Positions 1 to 6,389 of a stretch of 10,428 bases of DNA are shown here, in pieces (the stretch's first letter is position 1; each line of letters opens with the position of its first letter). A model generated the notes under the pieces. That model made no database searches. It worked only from the letters and a program-made list of their open reading frames with translations, and was not told the origin of the DNA. The stretch is from positions 1 through 10,428 of the forward strand of contig JAIEOG010000163.1 in the NCBI GenBank assembly GCA_019750655.1, read 5' to 3'. The position numbers were made by a program, and so were the translations under genes. This stretch comes from a bacterium. Its GTDB lineage: Bacteria > Bdellovibrionota > FAC87 > UBA2466.

Positions 1-45
1 ATCGGCCAAGGCTTCGACAAGGCCGGGAAGTATTCTTTTAGTCAT
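1..45 (-). CDS. N-terminal fragment of an unidentified protein (runs off left edge)
   Basis: Read on the minus strand, an ATG at 45..43 opens 15 codons that stay open to the window edge and give MTKRILPGLVEALAD. A GGAG at 58..55 lies 9 nt upstream of the ATG, a reasonable Shine-Dalgarno spacing. The gene would be divergent from the MFS exporter. The start loosely resembles the first residues of some AAA-type ATPases of the DUF4143 group, which often begin with an 'L..LLEALAD' segment ahead of the P-loop. Fifteen residues cannot establish this, so the resemblance is inference only. It could also be a chance open stretch. Confidence 0.42.
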   Translation of the reverse strand, partial: MTKRILPGLVEALAD

Positions 46-53
46 CGCTCACT

Positions 54-98
54 GCTCCGCTTGCCGGCTCCGCTGCCACTGGGAAAACGCCGGCTCCG
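54..98. repeat. Short direct repeats (GCTCCG x3; GCCGGCTCCG x2) in divergent gap
   Basis: The 10-mer GCCGGCTCCG occurs at 63-72 and again at 89-98. Its GCTCCG core also occurs at 54-59. The core copies are offset by 13 and 26 nt, that is, one and two units of 13. The array lies between the putative left-edge gene and the MFS exporter, so an operator function is conceivable. The first copy overlaps the putative ribosome binding site of the left-edge gene. In GC-rich DNA a repeat this short may be chance. Confidence 0.3.
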
Positions 99-127
99 GT
101 GAGAGAGAATGCAAGGTGGGGGCCCGG

Positions 128-156
128 CTGACAGCACAGGTGTTTACTATTAGTAT
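128..156 (+). promoter_or_regulatory. Putative sigma70-type promoter of the MFS exporter
   Basis: CTGACA at 128-133 (5/6 match to the -35 consensus) is followed after exactly 17 nt by TAGTAT at 151-156 (4/6 match to the -10 consensus). Transcription would begin near 163, giving a leader of only about 16 nt that contains the ribosome binding site AAAGGAG (168-174). An overlapping hexamer TACTAT (145-150) matches the -10 equally well but has only an 11-nt spacer. The sequence match is direct; activity is inferred. Confidence 0.45.
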
Positions 157-178
157 TGGGACCAGTTAAAGGAGTTCC

Positions 179-1390
179 GTGACCCGAGAAAACCGCACCC
201 TTTCAGTCGTCTTTTTCACCATCCTGATGGACCTCATTGGCTTTGGGATCATCATTCCGATTTCTCCGTTTTTCGCGGAGTCTTTGGGGGCGACGCCGGC
301 GGCGATTACGCTCTTAGGGGCCGGTTACTCCTTGATGCAGTTTCTGTTTGCCCCTTTCTGGGGACGGCTTTCCGATCGGGTTGGGCGCAGGCCTGTGATT
401 CTCTCGAGCATCGTGATCGCGACCGTGGGCTATGTGCTTTTCGCTTATTCCGAAAGTTTCGCGATGCTTTTCCTCGCACGCATTTTATCGGGCTTTGGAA
501 CGGCGAATTTCGGAGCGGCGCAAGCCATTATTGCCGACTCCACGCCCCCCGAACACCGCGCTAAGGGAATGGGGATTCTAGGCGCGGCCTTTGGTCTGGG
601 CTTTACACTGGGGCCCGCTGTGGGAGGCATCTTAGGGCAGTGGGGAATGCGTGTGCCGATCCTGACCGCGGCTACTTTGAGTGCGCTTAATTTCTGCTTA
701 GCCTATCTACTACTTCCGGAAACTCGTGCAGCCTCTGGAGTCGTCGTTCCTTCAGAGGTGCGTTCACCTTTGCGGCAAATTCTGGCCCTCGCGCGAGAAG
801 CCAATCTGCGGCGTCTTTTGGTCCTGCTCTTTGTGTATTCGACAGCGTTTTCAATGATGGAGCAAGTAATGGCTTTGTTTGTGGAGTGGACCTGGGTGGG
901 AGCACCCGTTTCGCACCCCACGGAATCGGCGGGCCGTGCTTCCATGATGACGGCATGGGCGATGATCGTAGTGGGGATCACCGCCATCATTGTGCAAGGT
1001 GGTTTGATTGGAAAGCTAGTGAAGCGTTATGGGGAAAAGAGCCTTCTGATCGCCGGCTGCGTGATGGTGGGAATCGCTTTTCTGGCGATTCCGTTCTGCG
1101 GTTACACGGGTTACGGGAGTTTCCTGGGCGTGATGGTCTTACTGGCGGGTGGTAGCGGGATTCTAACCCCTTCCGCTAGCAGCCTTTTGTCGCGCGCTAC
1201 AGCGGCCGATGAACAGGGCCACATCATGGGCGTGGGCCAGTCCCTCTCAGCGCTCGGGCGCGTTTTTGGCCCGGCGGTCGCAGGGCTATTGTTTGAGCAG
1301 GGAATCGGTCTGCCGTTTGTCGTGGGCGGGGTGATGATTTTGGCGTGCGCCTTTTTGGGGCGTGATTTCCAAGCGGTCGATCGCCACTAG
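179..1390 (+). CDS. MFS transporter, DHA1/TetA-like drug exporter
   Basis: A 403-aa inner-membrane protein of the major facilitator superfamily, a usual length for a 12-TM transporter. Family hallmarks in order: a TM1 motif DLIGFGIIIP with an intramembrane Asp18; the motif-A loop GRLSDRVGRR at residues 62-71 between TM2 and TM3; a motif-B-like RILSGFGTAN at 101-110 with Arg101; and the motif-C-like 'antiporter' segment GxxFGLGFTLGPAVGG around 135-150 in TM5. The D-I-G-F-G TM1 start and motif C point to the TetA-like DHA1 proton-coupled exporters, which extrude small hydrophobic compounds; the substrate cannot be read from sequence. The GTG start at 179 is chosen because AAAGGAG (168-174) sits 4 nt upstream. 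It has its own probable promoter and stands alone; the next gene converges on it 1 nt past its TAG stop. Exporters of this type also move metabolites, so 'drug' is family inference. Confidence 0.9.
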   Translation: MTRENRTLSVVFFTILMDLIGFGIIIPISPFFAESLGATPAAITLLGAGYSLMQFLFAPFWGRLSDRVGRRPVILSSIVIATVGYVLFAYSESFAMLFLARILSGFGTANFGAAQAIIADSTPPEHRAKGMGILGAAFGLGFTLGPAVGGILGQWGMRVPILTAATLSALNFCLAYLLLPETRAASGVVVPSEVRSPLRQILALAREANLRRLLVLLFVYSTAFSMMEQVMALFVEWTWVGAPVSHPTESAGRASMMTAWAMIVVGITAIIVQGGLIGKLVKRYGEKSLLIAGCVMVGIAFLAIPFCGYTGYGSFLGVMVLLAGGSGILTPSASSLLSRATAADEQGHIMGVGQSLSALGRVFGPAVAGLLFEQGIGLPFVVGGVMILACAFLGRDFQAVDRH

Positions 1391-1405
1391 CTTAGAAGCA
1401 GTGGC
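1383..1405. terminator. Inverted repeat spanning both stop codons of a convergent pair
   Basis: GCCACT (1383-1388) pairs with AGTGGC (1400-1405). An inner GCT/AGC (1390-1392 with 1397-1399) leaves a 4-nt loop and one bulged A. The stem-loop covers the TAG of the MFS gene (1388-1390) and the stop of the opposing lipoprotein gene (1394..1392), so it would form in both transcripts. Neither flank carries a T-run, so it is not a canonical intrinsic terminator. A bidirectional transcription-end or mRNA 3'-end-protecting role is inferred from position. Confidence 0.38.
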
Positions 1406-2561
1406 TTAGTGTCTTATCGACAGAATCCAAGACGATGTTGGTGTACTTAATCGCGCCGCAGCTGGTGCCCGTGAAGACGACCGTCTCGTCGAGCGTCGGA
1501 GCGCGTAGGTTGCGGTCGTAGCTGCCTTTCACCGTGCCACTCATCGGGTAGCAGCAGGTCGGATCAGAATAAACCAGAGGCTCCGTTACTACCAAGACAC
1601 CGAGCGATTCGCTGATGTTGTGCTGCACGCGGAAAGTAGCGCCGCGAGCGACGGTATTGCCATCCACTTGAATCGCGCCATCAAACGTCGCACGCGTGTT
1701 GTTGTGCAAGCCATCGAAGTAAGGACGGCCGCCACTCATTTTCAAATCGGGGCCGATTTGGAAGAGCAGGTCGTTCGTGGTCACGGTGTTAATCGTGTGA
1801 TCCCAGCCCTTGGTGATGTTCGGGTCTGTGAGGTCGGTGCTGAGACTCATCAGATCGAAACTATTCGGATCGGGTACCGGAGTTTCAGTGTGGTTAATTC
1901 CGAGTGCGTGTACGCCCAGGATCTCGACGGTGCGTTTGGAGGTGTCGCTGGCGTTGAAGGTGATTTTCAAACCGCCTTCCTCGTCACTTTTCCAACCACT
2001 CGGAAAGTCAGAATAGAAATACGCGACTTCTTCATTCTCCCCGACGCGGACATTTTCTTGGTTGCCCGCTTGGGAGAGACCCCAGCGTTTATAAATCGTT
2101 TTGCCCGCGAGAGCCGCGAGGCCCGCACCTGTGAACCCCGTCGCTTTTACGGCGGTGCACTCAGTGTTAGTTGGGAACTTATAGGTCACCAAGCTATGCC
2201 AGTAACCCGCGCGTTCAAAACCCGGAGTCTGGCAGTTGTCGTAGAAAACTGCCATCGTTGTGGTGTCGCCATCACGCGTGATGAAGGGGCCCGTATCATC
2301 GCAGTAACCATCTTGCACTTCAGGGCAGTCCGCCACCGCTGCGAAAGCTTCTTTCACTGGATTGAGCGTCTTCAAAAAATCTTTGAGTGGGTCAGTGTGC
2401 TTGTCATTGAGGGCGATACGGCCGTCATCGCGGAGTGAGAGCATCATGCCTCCGAGAACCGCGAGAGCGGGTTCGGCATCGATGTTTGCGCCGGTGTTGA
2501 CGCTGCAGCCCGTCGTCACGATGACTAGAAGCGTTGTTGCGATAACTCGTTTGAATAACAT
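1392..2561 (-). CDS. Cys-rich lipoprotein of unknown function
   Basis: A 389-aa predicted lipoprotein that I do not recognise as a named family. The N-terminus has a basic n-region (MLFKR), a hydrophobic core and the lipobox VTTGC, with the acylated Cys19. I chose the ATG at 2561..2559 because it places this signal at the N-terminus and has AAGAG (2572..2568) 6 nt upstream. An in-frame ATG 28 codons further up would overlap the divergent glucoamylase start and bury the signal. The mature protein has eight further cysteines (79, 87, 110, 135, 336, 337, 368, 388), an even number suited to disulphides in the periplasm or at the cell surface. Its beta-strand-like alternation, Gly/Asp/Thr-rich loops and C-terminal CCYPMSGTVKGSY...SCG pattern suggest a beta-rich secreted fold. 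It is convergent with the MFS gene and divergent from the glucoamylase. It could be a substrate-binding or surface structural protein; nothing in the sequence decides this. Confidence 0.8.
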   Translation of the reverse strand: MLFKRVIATTLLVIVTTGCSVNTGANIDAEPALAVLGGMMLSLRDDGRIALNDKHTDPLKDFLKTLNPVKEAFAAVADCPEVQDGYCDDTGPFITRDGDTTTMAVFYDNCQTPGFERAGYWHSLVTYKFPTNTECTAVKATGFTGAGLAALAGKTIYKRWGLSQAGNQENVRVGENEEVAYFYSDFPSGWKSDEEGGLKITFNASDTSKRTVEILGVHALGINHTETPVPDPNSFDLMSLSTDLTDPNITKGWDHTINTVTTNDLLFQIGPDLKMSGGRPYFDGLHNNTRATFDGAIQVDGNTVARGATFRVQHNISESLGVLVVTEPLVYSDPTCCYPMSGTVKGSYDRNLRAPTLDETVVFTGTSCGAIKYTNIVLDSVDKTLSHCF

Positions 2562-2636
2562 GGCGTTCTCTTTTCGGTAGTTTCGCGGTAAAAATGAACC
2601 ATTCTCATAAGAAAAAGGAAGCGGGGGGCCCCAGCA
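2562..2636. promoter_or_regulatory. 75-bp divergent gap between lipoprotein and glucoamylase operon
   Basis: This gap must hold the promoters and leaders of both flanking genes. It contains an A/T-rich centre (about 2588-2616), a purine-rich stretch AAGGAA (2615-2620) and a G-run (2623-2628) merging into the palindrome GGGGCCCC (2625-2632) just before the glucoamylase ATG. I could not find a convincing -35/-10 pair on either strand. CATAAG at 2606-2611 resembles a -10 for the plus strand but lacks a good -35. The small size suggests the two promoters are close together or overlap. Confidence 0.4.
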
Positions 2637-4049
2637 ATGGTTCATCTATTAGTTTCCACCCTTCTCGTGTTTCTGTCCACGGCCGCTTTCGGGGATTGGC
2701 AGTCGGTCCAGGCGGAACAATCGCGAAAATACTTACTAAATAATATCGCGCCTCCCGGAGCCACGTCGGGTTCTGTGGTCGCATCGCCTTCGCGCAGCCA
2801 GCCAGATTACTTTTACTATTGGGTTCGGGACGGCGCGTTGGTGATGAACGCGGTTGCGACGCTTTATGCGGTTGCTACCGATCCTGCAGAATCTCGAGAA
2901 TATGAAGAACTTCTCACAAAGTTCATCCGCTTCTCACAAGCAAACCAGAACACGCCAAACCCAAGCGACTCTCTTTCCAGTGGCCGATTGGGAGAGCCGA
3001 AGTTCCAAGCCAATGGAGATGCCTACCAAGGAAGCTGGGGAAGGCCGCAGAACGACGGCCCCGCATTGCGCGCTATCACGCTCACCCGTGTCGCGAATTT
3101 CTGGTTGGATGCCGGACGCCGGAGTGATGTGGAAACCAGCCTATACGCGGCCGCGATGCCCGCAGCCACTGTGATTAAGCGCGACTTAGAGTTCGTCGCT
3201 AAGAATTGGGAAAAGACTTCGTACGACATCTGGGAAGAAATCAGTGGCCAGCACTTCTATACCCGCATGGTGCACCAACGTGCCTTGAAAGAAGGGGCAG
3301 CTTTGGCTCGGCGTATGGGCGATACAGGGGCCGCTGACTACTACGAAGAGCAGCTCAGAGGTCCGAAGGATCCTAAGGATAACCCCCACCCTCAAAAGAA
3401 ATACCTCCTGGATCTCGTTGAGTCGCACTGGGTTGCTTCCAAGGGATTGATTGTGCCCACGTTTGATCGGGATGGTGGCATCGATTACAAGCATAGCGAT
3501 ATCGACACAGCCGTTTTGTTAGCCGTGTTACACACCCAAGGCAAAGATGGGTATTTCCAAGCCTCGGACAGCCGAGTGCTTTCCACGATGGAAAAGCATA
3601 TTGAGGCCTTTCAAAACCTCTACTCTCTGAACCATAAGGGCTATGGCGCCACGGTGCTCGGCCGCTACCCAGAGGACACCTACAACGGTTATGAAAGCGG
3701 CAAAGAGGGCAACGGTTGGTTCCTTACAACAGCAGCAGTAGCGGAACTGCACTTCCGTGCAGCTCGAGAGATTGCGTCCGCACCTTTCTTTAAAACGGAC
3801 CAATGGAACGCTTCTTTTCTAAAGAACGTCGGTGCCGAACCCCATGCAGTCTACCAAGGCTTCGATAAGGTAGTGCTCGTCAACAAGATCCTCGATCGGG
3901 GTGAGGCTTTCTTAGCCCGGGCGTGCTTCCATGGCTTGCCCGATGGCCATCTATCGGAGCAAATCAATCGCCATACGGGTTTTATGCAAGGGGCTTCTGA
4001 TTTAACCTGGAGCCATGCAAGCTTCCTCACGGCATACTGGCAGCGCTGA
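2637..4049 (+). CDS. Secreted glucoamylase, glycoside hydrolase family 15
   Basis: A 470-aa GH15 glucan 1,4-alpha-glucosidase, expected to release beta-D-glucose from the non-reducing ends of starch- or glycogen-like glucans by inversion. A hydrophobic signal sequence (about residues 1-19, AFG/DW cleavage) targets it out of the cytoplasm. Conserved blocks in order: PDYFYYWVRD at 56-65 (the substrate-binding Arg-Asp of the family); SWGRPQNDGPALRA at 133-146; YDIWEEISG at 196-204, where Glu200 aligns with the general acid of fungal glucoamylases; GRYPEDTYNG at 342-351; and HLSEQ at 438-442, where Glu441 aligns with the catalytic base, followed by SDLTWSHASFLTA. The catalytic domain begins right after the signal. 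There is no N-terminal beta-sandwich domain as in typical prokaryotic GH15 enzymes and no starch-binding domain, so the architecture is fungal-like. The ATG is preceded by a G-run (2623-2628) about 8 nt upstream that can pair with CCUCC. The signal n-region lacks Lys/Arg, which leaves the start slightly uncertain. Its stop overlaps the start of the CLC gene. Confidence 0.93.
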   Translation: MVHLLVSTLLVFLSTAAFGDWQSVQAEQSRKYLLNNIAPPGATSGSVVASPSRSQPDYFYYWVRDGALVMNAVATLYAVATDPAESREYEELLTKFIRFSQANQNTPNPSDSLSSGRLGEPKFQANGDAYQGSWGRPQNDGPALRAITLTRVANFWLDAGRRSDVETSLYAAAMPAATVIKRDLEFVAKNWEKTSYDIWEEISGQHFYTRMVHQRALKEGAALARRMGDTGAADYYEEQLRGPKDPKDNPHPQKKYLLDLVESHWVASKGLIVPTFDRDGGIDYKHSDIDTAVLLAVLHTQGKDGYFQASDSRVLSTMEKHIEAFQNLYSLNHKGYGATVLGRYPEDTYNGYESGKEGNGWFLTTAAVAELHFRAAREIASAPFFKTDQWNASFLKNVGAEPHAVYQGFDKVVLVNKILDRGEAFLARACFHGLPDGHLSEQINRHTGFMQGASDLTWSHASFLTAYWQR

Positions 4050-5557
4050 TGGGTGATTTTAGTTTCCGGCGCTTCGTCCAAGATCTGCGTTTGCTGATCG
4101 ATACGTTGAGTGACCATGGCGTCACCAACATTCGGCAGTTTCTCATTTGGATCCGCTCTGCGGAAATCTCCACTCGCATCATAGATTACCTGCGCTCCCA
4201 CTCTGGATTGCAGTCGGTGATCTATTGGGCGGCGGCATTCTCGGTGGGCTTGGTGGCCGTCGTTTACGCTTGGCTCTTTCACCAGGTTTCTGTGTCTGCC
4301 CAGAGCTTGGCGGCGAGCAAGCCCGCTCTGTTCTTTTTATTCTCTCCGGCGTGTTTCGTGCTTTCTTGGTGGCTCGTTTACCGTTTCGCCCCTGGAGCGG
4401 CGGGCAGTGGGATTCCGCAGGTTATGGCTGCTTTGGAAGTGGAGGCGGCTTCCGCATCTCGTTGGGTGAGCGTGCGGATAGCAGTCGTGAAGTTTTTCAG
4501 TTCGCTCATTTGCGCACTGGGCGGCGGCGCAATCGGCCGCGAGGGGCCTACGATCCAAATCGCAGCCAGCATTTTTTATTGCCTGGGCATGCCTTTCCGA
4601 AAGATCTGGGCATCATTAAGTCACCAAGCGCTTCTAGTTGCCGGTGGCGCAGCAGGGATCGCGGCCGCGTTCAATACTCCCTTGGGCGGAATTGTTTTCG
4701 CAGTCGAAGAATTAGCCCAAGCGCACTTTAACCGCTTCAAGACTTTCCTCATTTCCGCGGTGATCATTTCCGGTTTGGTGGCGCAGTGGATTTTGGGCCC
4801 CTACCTGTACTTCGGGTATCCCAAAATTGCGGATGTGGATTTCTGGGTTTTTCCGTGGGCTCTATTTATGGGGCTTGTTTGCGGGATCGGGGGAGGTGTC
4901 TTCGGCCGCATTCTAGTCTGGATCTATCGACACATGAGTGGCTTATCTTTTAACAGGCAGTGGAAGATCGCGATCGCTGCGGGGTTGCTGATGGCTCTCT
5001 GCGCTTGGGGCCTGGGAGTGGAAGTCTTAGGCGGCGGCAACGAGATGATGAGCCGAATCTTGTTTGAACAAGATCGCCACCTCCCGGGAACAGTCGCTAT
5101 CGGTCGGTTCATTGGCCCTCTGATTTCTTACGCTGCTGGTGGTGCAGGGGGGATTTTTGCACCGAGCCTCGCCGCCGGGGCAGCCTTTGGCGCCAAGATC
5201 TCACAATGGTTTCAGTCGGTGTATCCGAACTTGCTGGTGTTGATGGGGATGGTGGGATTCTTAAGCGCAGTAACACGCGCACCGTTCACTGCGTTTGTGC
5301 TGGTCTTGGAAATGACGGATCGCCATTCCGCGATTTTCCCGCTGATGGTAGCGGCGTTAACGGCTTATCTCGTGGCGCGTTTGATTGATCCGAAGTCATT
5401 TTACGAACACCGCGCCGCTGGTTTTTTACAGACGGCGCGTGCTGCCGATGCGATTGAAGCTTTGCGGAAGAAGCGAGAGCTTACTGAACGTTCGGGCAAC
5501 CCGAGTTCTGGACCAGTAAGGCGGCCAGACGAGGATCCATTCCCGCCATCAGATTGA
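4049..5557 (+). CDS. CLC-family chloride transporter (Cl-/H+ antiporter type)
   Basis: A 502-aa inner-membrane CLC protein, without C-terminal CBS domains. The selectivity-filter signatures are all present: GSGIP at 119-123 (Ser120 aligns with the Cl--binding Ser of E. coli ClcA), GREGP at 163-167 (Glu165 is the external gating Glu), GGIFAP at 367-372, and Tyr452 in a PKSFYE segment that likely aligns with the inner Cl--coordinating Tyr. Glu221, second of the Glu pair after FNTPLGGIVFAV, aligns with the internal proton-transfer Glu. Having both glutamates suggests a coupled 2Cl-/1H+ exchanger rather than a channel; this is homology inference. It carries about 55 residues before TM1 and a polar, Pro-rich tail after about 465. 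ATG and the glucoamylase TGA share one base (4049) and there is no independent Shine-Dalgarno, so translation is probably coupled in an operon. The last 25 codons overlap the convergent lipoprotein gene. Confidence 0.93.
   Translation: MGDFSFRRFVQDLRLLIDTLSDHGVTNIRQFLIWIRSAEISTRIIDYLRSHSGLQSVIYWAAAFSVGLVAVVYAWLFHQVSVSAQSLAASKPALFFLFSPACFVLSWWLVYRFAPGAAGSGIPQVMAALEVEAASASRWVSVRIAVVKFFSSLICALGGGAIGREGPTIQIAASIFYCLGMPFRKIWASLSHQALLVAGGAAGIAAAFNTPLGGIVFAVEELAQAHFNRFKTFLISAVIISGLVAQWILGPYLYFGYPKIADVDFWVFPWALFMGLVCGIGGGVFGRILVWIYRHMSGLSFNRQWKIAIAAGLLMALCAWGLGVEVLGGGNEMMSRILFEQDRHLPGTVAIGRFIGPLISYAAGGAGGIFAPSLAAGAAFGAKISQWFQSVYPNLLVLMGMVGFLSAVTRAPFTAFVLVLEMTDRHSAIFPLMVAALTAYLVARLIDPKSFYEHRAAGFLQTARAADAIEALRKKRELTERSGNPSSGPVRRPDEDPFPPSD
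5480..5520. terminator. Nested inverted repeat at the overlapping convergent gene ends
   Basis: CTTACTG (5480-5486) is exactly complementary to CAGTAAG (5514-5520). Inside it, AAC (5487-5489) can pair with GTT (5505-5507), and TCGGG (5492-5496) pairs with CCCGA (5500-5504) around a CAA loop. The outer arm contains the stop codon of the minus-strand lipoprotein gene (5483..5481), and the whole element lies within the CLC coding tail. No T-run follows on either strand, so classical intrinsic termination is unlikely. A bidirectional 3'-end element is inferred from position. Confidence 0.35.
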
Positions 5558-6389
5558 CCATCGTCGGGTTCATGAGCATGAGCGAGCGGCGGAAGCAGCA
5601 GCCCAACCGGCGAGTGGCTTCTGCGTAGTTTTCCGGGATAGGGTTCGCACTCGATTTCATCGCCACGGCAGCCGTGCAAGGCCGCGCGGGCTGTGGGTTT
5701 TTTCCGCTCGTAGCCGGGTAATACGTTGGGTGTGTGAGGCTTCCGTTCCCTGCTTGCGGGGTGTCCATCAAGTTCCCGCTCCAAGGGTTGGCGCTGACTG
5801 CGCCCATGCCCGTGGTCGATGCCGACATGGTTCCCGCAGTGTCGCCAGAGACAGCGTACTGGTTATTCGGCTGCACCTGCAGAGGGCCTGCGCCCGTGAT
5901 GCGGAAATTCACTGTGCAATCGCCGCCCGTATTTCCCCATTCGCCCAACAAAGGTTGGCCAGGGACCGGGGCGAGCGCGCCGATTTTCTGCGAGCACTCT
6001 TGAAGCATTTGTCCCGCAAGACCCATGAGCTGCGCTTGGACGTCCTGGCCTTGGCGGCGTTTCGCCATCAAGGCATCGATTTGCTGCTGTAAGCTCGCCG
6101 AAACAGCCGCCGCAGCGAGGTTTTGGGGCGTGACGCCCGCATTCGCCGTCGATTGGAAAAGGTTTTGAAGGGCAGAAGTATCATTGGTGGTCAGCGCGCC
6201 GTTGCTGCTGCTGCCGCCATTGCCTGAACCCGAGGAAGTGCTGCCCCCGGTGCCTGAATAAGTGCCACCGATATTTCCGAAGCCGCTGTCGTCCGTACCA
6301 GAATTATTGGATCCACGCTGCATGCAGCCCACGAGGAGGGCCATTGCAGCCGCGGCTAAGACGCTCTGAGAACGTTTTGTGAGAAACAT
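5481..6389 (-). CDS. Lipoprotein with Gly/Ser/Asn-rich linker, unknown function
   Basis: A 302-aa predicted lipoprotein with no family that I recognise. MFLTKR plus an Ala-rich core ends in the lipobox LLVGC (Cys22). Residues about 25-64 are a low-complexity Gly/Ser/Asn/Thr linker that could lift the domain off the membrane. Residues about 87-135 look alpha-helical and amphipathic (Ala/Gln/Leu rich, QQQIDALMAKRRQG). The remainder is Gly/Thr/Pro-rich with six cysteines after the lipid Cys (132, 158, 238, 264, 265, 298), including a CC pair as in the lipoprotein at 1392-2561. The start is well supported: AAGGGG (6401..6396) lies 6 nt upstream of the ATG. The final 25 codons overlap the convergent CLC gene by 77 bp. 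It is probably periplasmic, at either membrane. The helical segment suggests self-association, which is a guess. Confidence 0.8.
   Translation of the reverse strand: MFLTKRSQSVLAAAAMALLVGCMQRGSNNSGTDDSGFGNIGGTYSGTGGSTSSGSGNGGSSSNGALTTNDTSALQNLFQSTANAGVTPQNLAAAAVSASLQQQIDALMAKRRQGQDVQAQLMGLAGQMLQECSQKIGALAPVPGQPLLGEWGNTGGDCTVNFRITGAGPLQVQPNNQYAVSGDTAGTMSASTTGMGAVSANPWSGNLMDTPQAGNGSLTHPTYYPATSGKNPQPARPCTAAVAMKSSANPIPENYAEATRRLGCCFRRSLMLMNPTMVNLMAGMDPRLAALLVQNSGCPNVQ

Noticed and set aside
1620..2438. A 272-codon open frame antisense to the Cys-rich lipoprotein gene
   Set aside because: It has no recognisable domain, signal or supporting ribosome binding site. It lies entirely inside a gene with a clear lipoprotein signal on the other strand. 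Its Arg/Val/Glu/His-heavy composition fits a shadow frame in GC-rich DNA.
2625..2632. GGGGCCCC palindrome before the glucoamylase start as a translational hairpin
   Set aside because: A perfect palindrome with no loop can form only about three base pairs in RNA. It is better explained as part of the G-rich ribosome binding region.
2562..2645. Upstream ATG start (2645..2643) for the Cys-rich lipoprotein, adding 28 residues
   Set aside because: It would place the lipoprotein signal internally and overlap the glucoamylase start. The ATG at 2561..2559 gives a textbook signal peptide with AAGAG at 6 nt.
4147..4731. A 194-codon alternative-frame open reading frame inside the CLC gene
   Set aside because: The overlapping frame encodes the conserved CLC filter motifs GSGIP and GREGP. 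The alternative product is Arg/Ser-rich low-information sequence.
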